NCBI GenBank assembly: GCA_028288165.1
Contig: JAQBOG010000024.1
Coordinates: forward strand, 1 to 64,000
Direction of reading: 5' to 3'
DNA from: Sphingobacteriales bacterium
GTDB taxonomy: Bacteria > Bacteroidota > Bacteroidia > Sphingobacteriales > Sphingobacteriaceae
DNA length: 64,000 bases
The stretch's first letter is position 1. Each line of letters opens with the position of its first letter. The notes under the pieces are model-generated. The model did not search any database and was not told where the DNA came from. It saw only the letters and a program-made list of their open reading frames with translations. Below are positions 1-9,424 of the stretch, piece after piece. The position numbers and the translations under genes were made by a program.

Positions 1-375
<375 letters not shown>

Positions 376-479
376 TCATGCATCCCTTTTCTAGTAAAAG
401 CGGAGCATAAGGCAGATAGATTATATTGTTGTTTTCTGATTCAAATACTTTTTCCAGTATGTTAAGATATTAGCAGGTT

Positions 480-511
<32 letters not shown>

Positions 512-569
512 CGTTTGGCTTACAACTTAAAACCCACAACTTACAACTAATAAAACCTCCAGAACATTT

Positions 570-676
570 AGGTGCCTATATCGGCGGTGTCCACCTCTTC
601 CCATCCCGAACAGAGAAGTTAAGCCCGCCAGAGCCAATGGTACTGCCGTAACAGGTGGGAGAGTAGGTCGGTGCCA
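570..676 (+). rRNA. rrf: 5S ribosomal RNA
   Basis: Recognised by the conserved 5S core: CCACCTCTTCCCATCCCGAA (loop B/helix III), GAGAAGTTAAGCCC and the GTGGGAGAGTAGGTCGGTGCC 3' arm. The 5' GGTGCC and 3' GGTGCC segments close helix I through GC and GU pairs. It lies about 195 bases after the 23S end, the normal rrn operon order, and is followed by a strong terminator. Ends are accurate to a few bases. Confidence 0.95.
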
Positions 677-685
677 AATCTTACC

Positions 686-717
686 AAGCCCGTACAAGAA
701 ATTGTACGGGCTTTTTT
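686..717 (+). terminator. Rho-independent terminator of the rRNA operon
   Basis: Perfect stem AAGCCCGTACAA / TTGTACGGGCTT with a short loop, followed by a run of T. It starts ten bases after 5S rRNA and ends the rrn operon. Confidence 0.93.
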
Positions 718-869
718 CGTGTGAAAAAAGAGCGAAAACTAACCTCTTAATGGTTAATGTGTTAAAAAAAGTTAAATTCTAGATACTAAACGGTAAAATT
801 TTCGTAGATATACAATTCCAGTTATTACTGGTATAATATTTAATTACATATAATCTGATTTTTAATCAT

Positions 870-2627
870 ATGAAGCTTCTAAAGATAATATACATATCTA
901 TAATCACCCTTTCACCATTATTCTCCTATAGCCAAGATAAAGAGAAGCCAAAAGAAAATTGGCAAAACTTAGATCTTCAATCTGATGGGATGTTTGGTAT
1001 TAGTACTGAGAAGGCTTATAATGAATTGTTAATAGGGAAGGAATCAAAGTCGGTAATTGTTGCTGTAATCGATGGCGGGGTAGATAAAGAACATGAAGAT
1101 CTGAAAGATGTAATGTGGTTGAATTCTAAGGAAATCATCGGGAACAAAAAAGATGATGATAACAATGGTTATTCTGATGATATTTTTGGCTGGAATTATC
1201 TCGGATCTTCTAAAGGAAACGTTCGATATGATAATTTGGAAATGATTCGTTTAATTCGGAAATATCAAGAAAAATATGCCGCCACCTTAAACTCAACGCC
1301 GCTTAGCCCTACTGAAAGAAAGGAATTTAAATTATATAAAAAGCTTGTGACCGAATATATGGACGAACGTCAAGAAGCAAGTCTAGGTCTTGACTATTTT
1401 TCAAAGATATCAAGAGCCTTAGATTCCATTGAAAAGAGAATTTCCAAAGCAACAATCACTTTAAAAGATATTGATGATTATAAAGCAAAAACAGAAGAGG
1501 AGGAAAAGGTTATAAAGGTTATTAAAAAGGCAAGTAAGAAAGAGTCTTCCTATGCTAAAATAAAAGAGGAATTAAACGATGCCTTAAGTTACTATGACAA
1601 ACAGTTGAAATACCATTTGAATTTAGACTTTGACCCACGAGATAGCATAGGGGATAATTACACTAACATTAACGAAATTACTTATGGAAATAATGATGTT
1701 ACTGGACCTGACGCATTACATGGAAGTCACGTTTCGGGAATAATTGGAGCAAATAGAAAGAATAGCATTGGAATAAAAGGGGTAGCAGATCATGTAAAGA
1801 TTATGGCTTTAAGAGCCGTACCGGATGGAGATGAACGAGATAAAGATGTAGCTAATTCGATACGTTATGCTGTCAATAACGGCGCTAAAGTTATAAACAT
1901 GAGCTTCGGAAAAGGATATTCCTGGAATAAAGCAATTGTTGATAGTGCAGTTAAGTATGCTGTATCTAAAGATGTTTTATTAATTCATGCAGCAGGAAAT
2001 GATGGTAAGAATAATGATTTATCTAATAATTTCCCCTCAAAGTTTTTTGGAGATACTATTAATGAAAATTTCAAGAACCTTGACAAACCACTTTTCAAAC
2101 CACTTGAAACGAATCAGAATAATACCGGAGTTTTCAATCCTCGGAAAAAGCCAGCTGATAAAAAACCAAAAGATTCAACAACTGTAGCTGTAGAAGGGGT
2201 AAAAGCGGAAGCTAATTCCTGGATTGAAGTAGGAGCATCCAACTGGAAAGACAATGATGATCTAGTAGCAAGCTTTTCTAATTATGGCAAAAAATCTGTA
2301 GATGTTTTTGCTCCTGGAGTTGAAATCAATTCTACAATACCTGGTTCTAAGTATAAGGAGGAAGAAGGAACTAGTATGGCTTCTCCTGTGGTTGCTGGTT
2401 TGGCAGCATTAATACGTTCATACTTCCCAAATTTAACCGCCGTCCAGGTAAAAGATATCATATTGAACTCCGTATCAAAAGTGAACCATAAAGTGAAGAT
2501 TAAAGATGAAACTGGAGGCTCGAGGAAAGTCAACTTTCAGGAAATTTGCGTGTCTGGAGGAATCGTGAATGCTTACAATGCGATTCTTTTAGCTCAAAAA
2601 GCAACGACATTAACTAATGCTAAATAG
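870..2627 (+). CDS. Secreted S8 family serine peptidase (subtilase)
   Basis: A 585-residue subtilisin-like endopeptidase, probably exported: an N-terminal hydrophobic signal peptide ends around residues 20-22 (FSYSQ). The catalytic triad is visible as Asp68 (VIDGG), His284 (HGSHVSG) and Ser502 (GTSMASP), with the oxyanion Asn377 (AAGND). The Asp-to-His distance is about 215 residues instead of the 30-40 usual in subtilisin; the extra stretch (about 110-270) is lysine/glutamate rich and predicted helical. A second insertion lies between Asn377 and Ser502 (about 390-450). No C-terminal type IX sorting domain is apparent. Monocistronic between the rrn terminator and a convergent operon. Substrate unknown. 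Confidence 0.92.
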   Translation: MKLLKIIYISIITLSPLFSYSQDKEKPKENWQNLDLQSDGMFGISTEKAYNELLIGKESKSVIVAVIDGGVDKEHEDLKDVMWLNSKEIIGNKKDDDNNGYSDDIFGWNYLGSSKGNVRYDNLEMIRLIRKYQEKYAATLNSTPLSPTERKEFKLYKKLVTEYMDERQEASLGLDYFSKISRALDSIEKRISKATITLKDIDDYKAKTEEEEKVIKVIKKASKKESSYAKIKEELNDALSYYDKQLKYHLNLDFDPRDSIGDNYTNINEITYGNNDVTGPDALHGSHVSGIIGANRKNSIGIKGVADHVKIMALRAVPDGDERDKDVANSIRYAVNNGAKVINMSFGKGYSWNKAIVDSAVKYAVSKDVLLIHAAGNDGKNNDLSNNFPSKFFGDTINENFKNLDKPLFKPLETNQNNTGVFNPRKKPADKKPKDSTTVAVEGVKAEANSWIEVGASNWKDNDDLVASFSNYGKKSVDVFAPGVEINSTIPGSKYKEEEGTSMASPVVAGLAALIRSYFPNLTAVQVKDIILNSVSKVNHKVKIKDETGGSRKVNFQEICVSGGIVNAYNAILLAQKATTLTNAK

Positions 2628-2633
2628 AAATCA

Positions 2634-3407
2634 TTAGATCGTTTTTAAAAAGTCTTTGAAAGTGCCAAACGTATAGCAATTTAATTTAAGCCACTTAATG
2701 AAGATATCCATTCGGTCATGCATTTGAGTGCCGCAGTTTTTTGTAACATACAAAGGGAATCCAAATCGTTGTTTGTTATCCAAATCTGTAAATTCCCAAG
2801 GATGAAAATATAGGTTTAAATAATTATCTCTATTATAAGTCCATTTGCATAATTGCTTATAAATAAATAATGGGAAATTATGGAAGGCTAACCAAAACAA
2901 CGGAATCCGAATTAGTGGTGTAACTGAGGCCGGAATTTGTATCACACCCTTTTGCTTAAAAAAAGTTCTGGGCAATGAGAAGTTATTGTAACGTCCCGGT
3001 AGGAAAGTAGGGTTTATTGAAGTATTATAAATATAACCAGCCTTCGATACCTCATGCTCATCTACAGGCATCATCCTGGCCATGCGAAAGCCAATTACAT
3101 TAGAATGAGAAATGTCCTCTAGCACTCGTTTCGATTCCACAAGATGCGCTACTTCAAAGTCGGAATGATAATAACCATGTGAAGCTACTTCATGGTTTTC
3201 AATTATCATTCTTTCTATCAAATCTGGGGCATTTTTAGCAAACGTAGCCGTGCAAAAAAAAGTAGCAGATACCGAATGCTTTTTTAACAAATCAAGTATG
3301 ATAATCGTGCCTGCTTTAGAAATTTTTATTTGATCATCAAAGTCAATGTTTTTGCCATATTCAAATGGCATGTCAAATTCTTCAATGTCGAAGCTTAATA
3401 AAACCAT
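2634..3407 (-). CDS. Polysaccharide deacetylase family protein (NodB-like)
   Basis: A 257-residue NodB-fold carbohydrate esterase. The first motif has the form SFDIEEF (Asp7), like the SxDxE subgroup of deacetylases linked to exopolysaccharide synthesis, and the zinc-binding H-x3-H motif is His77/His81 in SHGYYHS. A further conserved FHPWEF block lies near the C-terminus. No signal peptide is evident, so it may act on lipid-linked sugars at the inner face. It is the last gene of a three-gene operon, overlapping the glycosyltransferase stop by one base, which suggests it trims an N-acetyl group from the same glycan. Confidence 0.88.
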   Translation of the reverse strand: MVLLSFDIEEFDMPFEYGKNIDFDDQIKISKAGTIIILDLLKKHSVSATFFCTATFAKNAPDLIERMIIENHEVASHGYYHSDFEVAHLVESKRVLEDISHSNVIGFRMARMMPVDEHEVSKAGYIYNTSINPTFLPGRYNNFSLPRTFFKQKGVIQIPASVTPLIRIPLFWLAFHNFPLFIYKQLCKWTYNRDNYLNLYFHPWEFTDLDNKQRFGFPLYVTKNCGTQMHDRMDIFIKWLKLNCYTFGTFKDFLKTI

Positions 3408-4357
3408 TAAGAATGCGTTTTAAGACTGGTTGATCTAATTATATACGTTGGTCGTTGCTTAGATTGCATAAATAGCTTTCCAATATAGATACCAATTATC
3501 CCCAAAATAATTAATTGAACACCCCCGAAAAATACAATTGTCATGATAACGGAAGCCCAGCCTGTCACTTCTTGACCCGTATATATAGCATGAATAACGT
3601 AAGGAATGTATAGCAGCGATAATAGCGAAAATATAAATCCCAGATAAACAGCAGTATATAAAGGTTTTGTACTAAACGAGGTTATGCCTTGAAGCGCAAA
3701 CCGCATCATTTTTTTTAAGGTATATTGACTTGTACCTGCATGGCGATTTGAAGGAACGTATTCAATGGCAAATTGTTTGAAACCCAGCCATTTTATCAAA
3801 CCCCTGATGAAGGGCTCATTTTCAGAAAGATTACTAAAAATGTTTACCACTTGTCTGTCTAACAAGCGGAAATCTGCTGTACCTGGCTCTAAGTTTATGT
3901 CTGACATGCTATTAATCATCGAGTAAAATAACTTTGAAGTACCTCTCTTAAAGCCTGTTAATTCTTTAGATTCCTGGCGTATTGAATAGACAACTTCATA
4001 ACCTTCCTCCCATTTTTTAACAAACTCAGGTATTATTTCTGGAGGATGCTGCATGTCACAATCCATAGAGATTACACAATCTCCTGAGGCCATGTCAATG
4101 CCTGCTTTCAAAGCATTTTGATGGCCAAAGTTTCTGGATAACTCGATATAATGAATATTTTCGTTTTTAGAAACTAGTGAAATAATGAGCTCTTGAGTTG
4201 AATCCTTACTGCCGTCATTAACGAAAATTATTTCATATCTGTATTTGAGGAGTTTTAATACATTTTCCAGTTTTCCAGCAATCAAAGCAATATTGCCAGT
4301 CTCATTGTATGCAGGTAAAACAACTGAAATCAGCTTAGAATGTATTAAATCATTCAT
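3407..4357 (-). CDS. Family 2 glycosyltransferase, DPM1/GtrB-like
   Basis: A 316-residue membrane-anchored GT-A glycosyltransferase that probably loads a sugar from a nucleotide donor onto a polyprenyl phosphate. N-terminal signature LPAYNETGNI, then VNDGSKDST and the metal-binding DCDMQHPPE (DxD). Two C-terminal transmembrane segments (about 232-252 and 263-290) match GtrB/ArnC-type enzymes. It overlaps the upstream GT87-like gene by 8 bases and the downstream deacetylase by one, so the three are translationally coupled. The sugar cannot be told from sequence. Confidence 0.9.
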   Translation of the reverse strand: MNDLIHSKLISVVLPAYNETGNIALIAGKLENVLKLLKYRYEIIFVNDGSKDSTQELIISLVSKNENIHYIELSRNFGHQNALKAGIDMASGDCVISMDCDMQHPPEIIPEFVKKWEEGYEVVYSIRQESKELTGFKRGTSKLFYSMINSMSDINLEPGTADFRLLDRQVVNIFSNLSENEPFIRGLIKWLGFKQFAIEYVPSNRHAGTSQYTLKKMMRFALQGITSFSTKPLYTAVYLGFIFSLLSLLYIPYVIHAIYTGQEVTGWASVIMTIVFFGGVQLIILGIIGIYIGKLFMQSKQRPTYIIRSTSLKTHS

Positions 4358-5546
4358 ATTTTATATTCTTTATAGAAAAATCTGTACGAATCATTTGATA
4401 AATTGTTACCATCCAAATCAATAAACAGGGTAAGGCTTTTAACGCATAGTGCTTCACATAGTGATCTCTGATATATTTCGGGAAAAGGTCTGAAGGTGAA
4501 AAACTGGTCAATACCAGAGCAAAAATAAGTAGAAAAATATGCCATTTATTTAGAGGTCTATCTTGTATGATAAACCATATAGCAACTCCTGCAAATGCGA
4601 TTATATAAGTAGGAGATTCTGATCCTGAACTAAATAATACAGTGAATAACAAGGTAGAGACTAATATCATTAGCCTGAAACCTAGATTTTTGTACTGTTT
4701 GAGTCTAAAATATGGTAATCCGTAAAGGATCAAACCACCAACAAGAAAAGGTAAGTTCGGGATGGATGAATCCTGAAAAATTCTCCGAGTCATTCCCATC
4801 ACAGATATGTCTTGATAAGAATCTAAGCTTCCATTTTGAATATTTTTATGAGCTAATGATTGATACCATTCCGAATAAGATTGTAAGATATAATGGTAGC
4901 CAAAAAATATCATCGGCAAAATAGAAAATGCCAATACCCAAAATGCCAACGACAAAGTTAATTTGAGTTTCTGCTTTGAAAAAAAGAAAAAAGCTAGCCC
5001 TACAATGCCGTATAATTTAATAAAGGTTCCTAAAACAATAAAGAAGGCTGCCCAGAAATCCTTTTTATTCTCTATTAGAACAAATGAAAGGATAATAATT
5101 GCAGCAATTCCTGGATTTATCTGAAAACTGAATAGTGATGTTAGTAATTCGTGTGAGCAAATCCACATCATAATTAACTTTTGGTTTTCAGATAATGGTA
5201 ATTTGTTTAATGACCAAAAGAACAATAGCGTATTGCCTAATTGCCAAAGAAGCATACCCAGTATGTTTGGTAATACTGCGAAAGGTGTGAAGAACAAGCT
5301 AAAGAATGGCCCATAATGATTTGAATCATTATATTGGGAAGGGTATTCGAGGTAAAGGTTTAAGTGATCTACCGCATGCCAATACGAATATTTAAAGATC
5401 AAATAGTTATTATAACTATTTGTGGAAATTTGCTTCGCAGTTGTAATTAGGGCAAGGCATATCCATAATCCAATTAGTACCTTTTTATTTGCAAAAATGG
5501 ACTGTGATTTCTCTAATAAAGGTCCCCAAAAATTCTTAGTAAGCAT
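4350..5546 (-). CDS. Polytopic membrane protein, DUF2029/GT87-like glycosyltransferase
   Basis: A 398-residue protein with about nine to ten hydrophobic segments. The N-terminal extracytoplasmic loop carries the phrase YSQYNDSNHYGPFFSLFFTP, the kind of aromatic, acidic first loop seen in GT-C enzymes of the DUF2029 (GT87) family, which use polyprenyl-phosphate sugars. First gene of the operon with the polyprenyl-phosphate-sugar synthase-like GT2 and a deacetylase, which fits a donor-making enzyme plus a donor-using transferase. Family assignment is by pattern only and moderately secure. Confidence 0.72.
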   Translation of the reverse strand: MLTKNFWGPLLEKSQSIFANKKVLIGLWICLALITTAKQISTNSYNNYLIFKYSYWHAVDHLNLYLEYPSQYNDSNHYGPFFSLFFTPFAVLPNILGMLLWQLGNTLLFFWSLNKLPLSENQKLIMMWICSHELLTSLFSFQINPGIAAIIILSFVLIENKKDFWAAFFIVLGTFIKLYGIVGLAFFFFSKQKLKLTLSLAFWVLAFSILPMIFFGYHYILQSYSEWYQSLAHKNIQNGSLDSYQDISVMGMTRRIFQDSSIPNLPFLVGGLILYGLPYFRLKQYKNLGFRLMILVSTLLFTVLFSSGSESPTYIIAFAGVAIWFIIQDRPLNKWHIFLLIFALVLTSFSPSDLFPKYIRDHYVKHYALKALPCLLIWMVTIYQMIRTDFSIKNIKYE

Positions 5547-5668
5547 GCTAACCCATTTTATGATTACACTTGTTGAAGTGTTTCGAAAGGGTTACAAAGT
5601 AAAGATAATAAAGGTAAGTATTAACCTTAAAATAAAATATCCTTACCAGTTCAGCTTCTTAATCGGAA

Positions 5669-8600
5669 TTAGAAATAAAAACCACTTTTTACAGTGATGT
5701 AATTTCCTTCTTTAGACATACCGTAAGAACCAGTTACCATAAACTTATTGTACAAATTTACCCAAAGACCAGGGCCATAGCCATTATGCCATATTTTTCC
5801 TTCAGGATTGTCGGAAAAGACACGTCCAGAATCAAAGAAACCAAATAATCCAATATTTCCCGTTAGGATATAGTTCCTTAAATTGGTTAATTTAAATCTT
5901 ACCTCTGCATTTTCAAATAAGTATGACCTACCTGAAAACCGATTGTTTCTAAATCCGCGAACATATGTGTTGTTGCCCAAGGCATTTGCTTGGAAGAACT
6001 TATAAGATCCAATATTAGTTGCACCGCCTAATCGCAAAGCGAAAGTAAAAGGTATGTTCAGGTTAGGTGTACCATAAAATGAAATTTCTGACTTAAGTTG
6101 AAGGAACTGATCTTTTGTAGCATTTATCCCTTTAAATAAGTTGGCTTCATTTTTCCATCTCAATCCTGATGAAGGTAGGATGTTATCGTCTACAAAATTA
6201 ATATTGGCATATGATCTTAAAGTGCCGAAGTTAGAAGGGGATTCTATATCAGCTTTATCAGGAAATTGTTCGGACGTTATAAACTTATTAGCAGGTTTCT
6301 CAATCCTATAATATTCATAACCGGGTCCGATACCTACTTGTAAAGTCTTACTAAACCGGTGTTGGTAAAAAAGGGAGGTGCTAAGGTTTTTGGTTCTAAC
6401 CCGATAGTAATTCTGGTCATCATCAAGATTTAAAGTGGAGTTCCCTTCACCATAGTAGTTGAAGGTATATTTAGGGCCGTTGTATCCTGCTTTAAAAATC
6501 AGGTCGTTGTTTTTGCCAAATATTGAATAGAAGTTCGCAAACATGCGAATGTAATATGCTCCTGTTTTAGGGGCATATGCACCAGCTATTTGCTGATTAT
6601 AACTAAAGGGTTCCTTCCTAAAGCTGTAATGTTTTGATGAATATCCAGCTCCTAAAAATATGCCGTCTTCACCATTATAATTTAATGTAGGAATCTTACC
6701 TTTTTGATCGTATGTGAAGTATTCGGTTGCATAATCATTTACATATGGCTTAGTCGATGTTCTTATAGCGGTTTTGTTTCCCGGAACAATCGTGTTGTTT
6801 TCGTTTTTATCATCATAAACCATGGTCCTGCCACCGTCATTGCTTGTCAAAACCGCATCTTCACCAGGGCCTCCTATCACTCTTATTTTTATTGATGAAT
6901 TTCCCTGAACTGTAATACTGTCCTTCCCACTTAAAGCAAAAAGGTTTATTTCATTTGTTTCTTTATTCAGGAAACTACGCTGGTAGAGTAGCTTGTTTAT
7001 ATCTTGATCTTTATCGATTTTAAATACTTTTACTATCGTACTGTCAGAGGTTCTCGTCACGTTAAAAAACTCTTTTTTATCTGATCCGGCTATAGTAACT
7101 TCCTTGGCTAAAATTTTATAATATCTATCTGCAACGTCGGCTAATTGATTTCTTCGAGATTTAAGTTTGGCTGAAATTTCTTCTCCGGATATGTTGTAAA
7201 CTTCCATCGGCATTTTATGAACAGCTGCATCTATGACATTATCTGTTAATGCCTTCTGCATTCCTGTTGCAATTGTTTTCCAATCGTCGCGGGTAAGTTT
7301 ATTTAAAAGATTTCTGTCAAGGTTACGTGCCGCAATTGAAAGAAGAGCGGGGTCGCTAATTTTGCTTTCGAATGATTGAACGTCATGAACTACCGTTTTG
7401 CTAATTATTTGTGGAAGAATCCCATCAAATTTTACAAAAGCTTGATCACGATCTCTAGGTATAGGTCTATATAACGTATTCTTCCCATTTTTAAACTCCG
7501 CCCAACGCCATTGGTCTTCATGCCTGTCCCAATCACCAATTAATAAATCAAATAGCCTGGCTTTAAGAAACATCTGCTGGTCAACCTGATTATCATTATC
7601 CTTTTTAATCTCTTTATACATCTTTTGAGTACTTACGGCTTGTTTTACATTGCCAAAAGACTTGAGATCTGTCAGATTTTCATCAGGCTTTACCTCAATG
7701 ATTCCGAGTTTACCACCTATTTGTTGAATATATGGGCCAAGCGATGTCGTATAAGGCATATACACTAGTTTAGGGTCTGTATGATAAATGCCTATTGCTT
7801 TTGCCATCACCGGAACTATTAATGCACCATATGGATGTGCAGAAGAAATTTGATCCTGGACAAAGTCTTCTGCAAATGTTTTAAGAAATCCTTCAGGTAG
7901 TTTGGAACTAGGGTCTTTATCAATCGTTCTAAATGTATAGCTATGCCCATCCTTTCCCTCCAATTGCAAACTGGTTGTTTGATTACCGCCGCCTAATTTC
8001 ACGGGTGTTAATCCGCCACCAAAGGTATTCATGTCCAAATAGTTAACCTTTATTGGCTTAGACCAAGTATCGCGATAGTGTTCTCCAAACACATTCCGTT
8101 TAAATTTACCTGCTTTGTATCCTTCGCTTGCAGTGATGATTTTGGTACTATCCTTATAACTTATTAGCTGTTCAGCTTTTTTTTCGGCGCCTTTAGCAGG
8201 GATAGCATATAGTGGTGTTCTATATAAGATTTTTCCTGTTGAACCATCACCTTCAGGTTGCCAGAATTCAAGCCAGCATTGACCATTTTCGTAATAATTA
8301 ATTCGTGAAAAGCCCTTTACACCACCACCACCGTACGCAAACAAAGCTCCATTTCCTTTAATTAACGATGTAGATTTACTACCAGCACCACTAAGTACAT
8401 GGTTGATATCTTTGTATTTATTGAATTGCAAAGCATGCTCATGTCCCGTTGCAATCACGATATTTTTTTCATCTCCTAAAATAGAAAGCAAACCTCTTCG
8501 TAATTGCTGATAATCTTTATTTGAAAGATCTTGGCGTGAAACACCATATTGTCTAAGCAAGGGATATATAGACCCGATGATAGGCAAAGGGATATAATAG

Positions 8601-9424
8601 TTATCCCTAACCAATGTGAGAGGGAAAATGTAATCTTTTAAAGTAAAATATCCACCATGCCTGCCATTTGAAAATAAGGGATGATGCATTGCTAAGACAA
8701 TATTTTTCCCTTTGTTTCTGGTAACTATGTCCTGAACTTGTTGGATAATTTCTAAACGACTGCTAACGGTACAATCGTTATCCGGAGCTACAGGCTTGTC
8801 GAATTTTGACAACCACCACTCACTATCCAGTATTATTACAACCAAGTCACCGTTTAAATTTAATTCAACCGGACCTCCACATCCATTACTTGGAATAAAA
8901 ACATCACCAGAGTTGAGATAATTTTCAACAAATTGTTCTTCTCGGTTTAATGCTTCTAGTCCGCCTGGCCTGCTTTCATTCCAATCATGATTGCCTGGTA
9001 TGAAAACTTTCTTGCCTCGGATATTCTTAACAACATTCATTTGTTCTGTAATCCGGCGTTCTTTTTCCTTCCTATCAGAAGCTTCTGGCTCCGGTAAGCC
9101 TGTTTCGTATATGTTGTCGCCTAAAAAAATTACCAAATCTTTTGGGTTGGAGGTATTGGTAGTGTCCGAAATTAGTTTGGTACTATCTTTCGGAAATAAT
9201 TGAGACTGTAATAACTTAAGTACTGGCTCTTGTCTGTTCTTGTCGGGATTCCCGGCATCGCCGATAAGAAAAACTGAATATTTAAGTTTCGTTGTATCAG
9301 GAGGGTTTGATGTTTTCCAGTTTTGCTGGCTTTTGTCATAAAATGGCTTTAAACTAGTACAGCTCTGTAGTGCAAACCCAAAAAAATTGATGGAAATAAA
9401 CAGGATTAAAATTTTATTCTTCAT
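5669..9424 (-). CDS. Lipoprotein: metallophosphatase, kinase-like middle region and outer-membrane beta-barrel
   Basis: A 1251-residue protein in three parts. The lipoprotein signal ends at Cys22 (ALQSC). Residues 50-350 are a calcineurin-like metallophosphatase with the full motif set: GDA (55-57), GDN (102-104), GNHD (144-147), MHHP (246-249) and GHEH (327-330). Residues about 440-780 form an unassigned middle region that contains DWDRHEDQ (631-638) and PIPRDRDQAF (654-663), reminiscent of the catalytic and metal loops of HipA/CotH/FAM20-like atypical kinases. From about 915 to the terminal Phe the sequence alternates like a BamA/D15-type barrel. Start overlaps the upstream gene by 11 bases. 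Probably acts at the outer membrane; substrate unknown. The kinase reading is a hypothesis. Confidence 0.85.
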   Translation of the reverse strand: MKNKILILFISINFFGFALQSCTSLKPFYDKSQQNWKTSNPPDTTKLKYSVFLIGDAGNPDKNRQEPVLKLLQSQLFPKDSTKLISDTTNTSNPKDLVIFLGDNIYETGLPEPEASDRKEKERRITEQMNVVKNIRGKKVFIPGNHDWNESRPGGLEALNREEQFVENYLNSGDVFIPSNGCGGPVELNLNGDLVVIILDSEWWLSKFDKPVAPDNDCTVSSRLEIIQQVQDIVTRNKGKNIVLAMHHPLFSNGRHGGYFTLKDYIFPLTLVRDNYYIPLPIIGSIYPLLRQYGVSRQDLSNKDYQQLRRGLLSILGDEKNIVIATGHEHALQFNKYKDINHVLSGAGSKSTSLIKGNGALFAYGGGGVKGFSRINYYENGQCWLEFWQPEGDGSTGKILYRTPLYAIPAKGAEKKAEQLISYKDSTKIITASEGYKAGKFKRNVFGEHYRDTWSKPIKVNYLDMNTFGGGLTPVKLGGGNQTTSLQLEGKDGHSYTFRTIDKDPSSKLPEGFLKTFAEDFVQDQISSAHPYGALIVPVMAKAIGIYHTDPKLVYMPYTTSLGPYIQQIGGKLGIIEVKPDENLTDLKSFGNVKQAVSTQKMYKEIKKDNDNQVDQQMFLKARLFDLLIGDWDRHEDQWRWAEFKNGKNTLYRPIPRDRDQAFVKFDGILPQIISKTVVHDVQSFESKISDPALLSIAARNLDRNLLNKLTRDDWKTIATGMQKALTDNVIDAAVHKMPMEVYNISGEEISAKLKSRRNQLADVADRYYKILAKEVTIAGSDKKEFFNVTRTSDSTIVKVFKIDKDQDINKLLYQRSFLNKETNEINLFALSGKDSITVQGNSSIKIRVIGGPGEDAVLTSNDGGRTMVYDDKNENNTIVPGNKTAIRTSTKPYVNDYATEYFTYDQKGKIPTLNYNGEDGIFLGAGYSSKHYSFRKEPFSYNQQIAGAYAPKTGAYYIRMFANFYSIFGKNNDLIFKAGYNGPKYTFNYYGEGNSTLNLDDDQNYYRVRTKNLSTSLFYQHRFSKTLQVGIGPGYEYYRIEKPANKFITSEQFPDKADIESPSNFGTLRSYANINFVDDNILPSSGLRWKNEANLFKGINATKDQFLQLKSEISFYGTPNLNIPFTFALRLGGATNIGSYKFFQANALGNNTYVRGFRNNRFSGRSYLFENAEVRFKLTNLRNYILTGNIGLFGFFDSGRVFSDNPEGKIWHNGYGPGLWVNLYNKFMVTGSYGMSKEGNYITVKSGFYF

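Noticed and set aside
1987..2533. Short open frames inside the S8 protease region on both strands
   Set aside because: They lie fully within a clear conserved gene, have no recognisable features and look like shadow frames; the same was judged for all other short frames nested in the genes listed.
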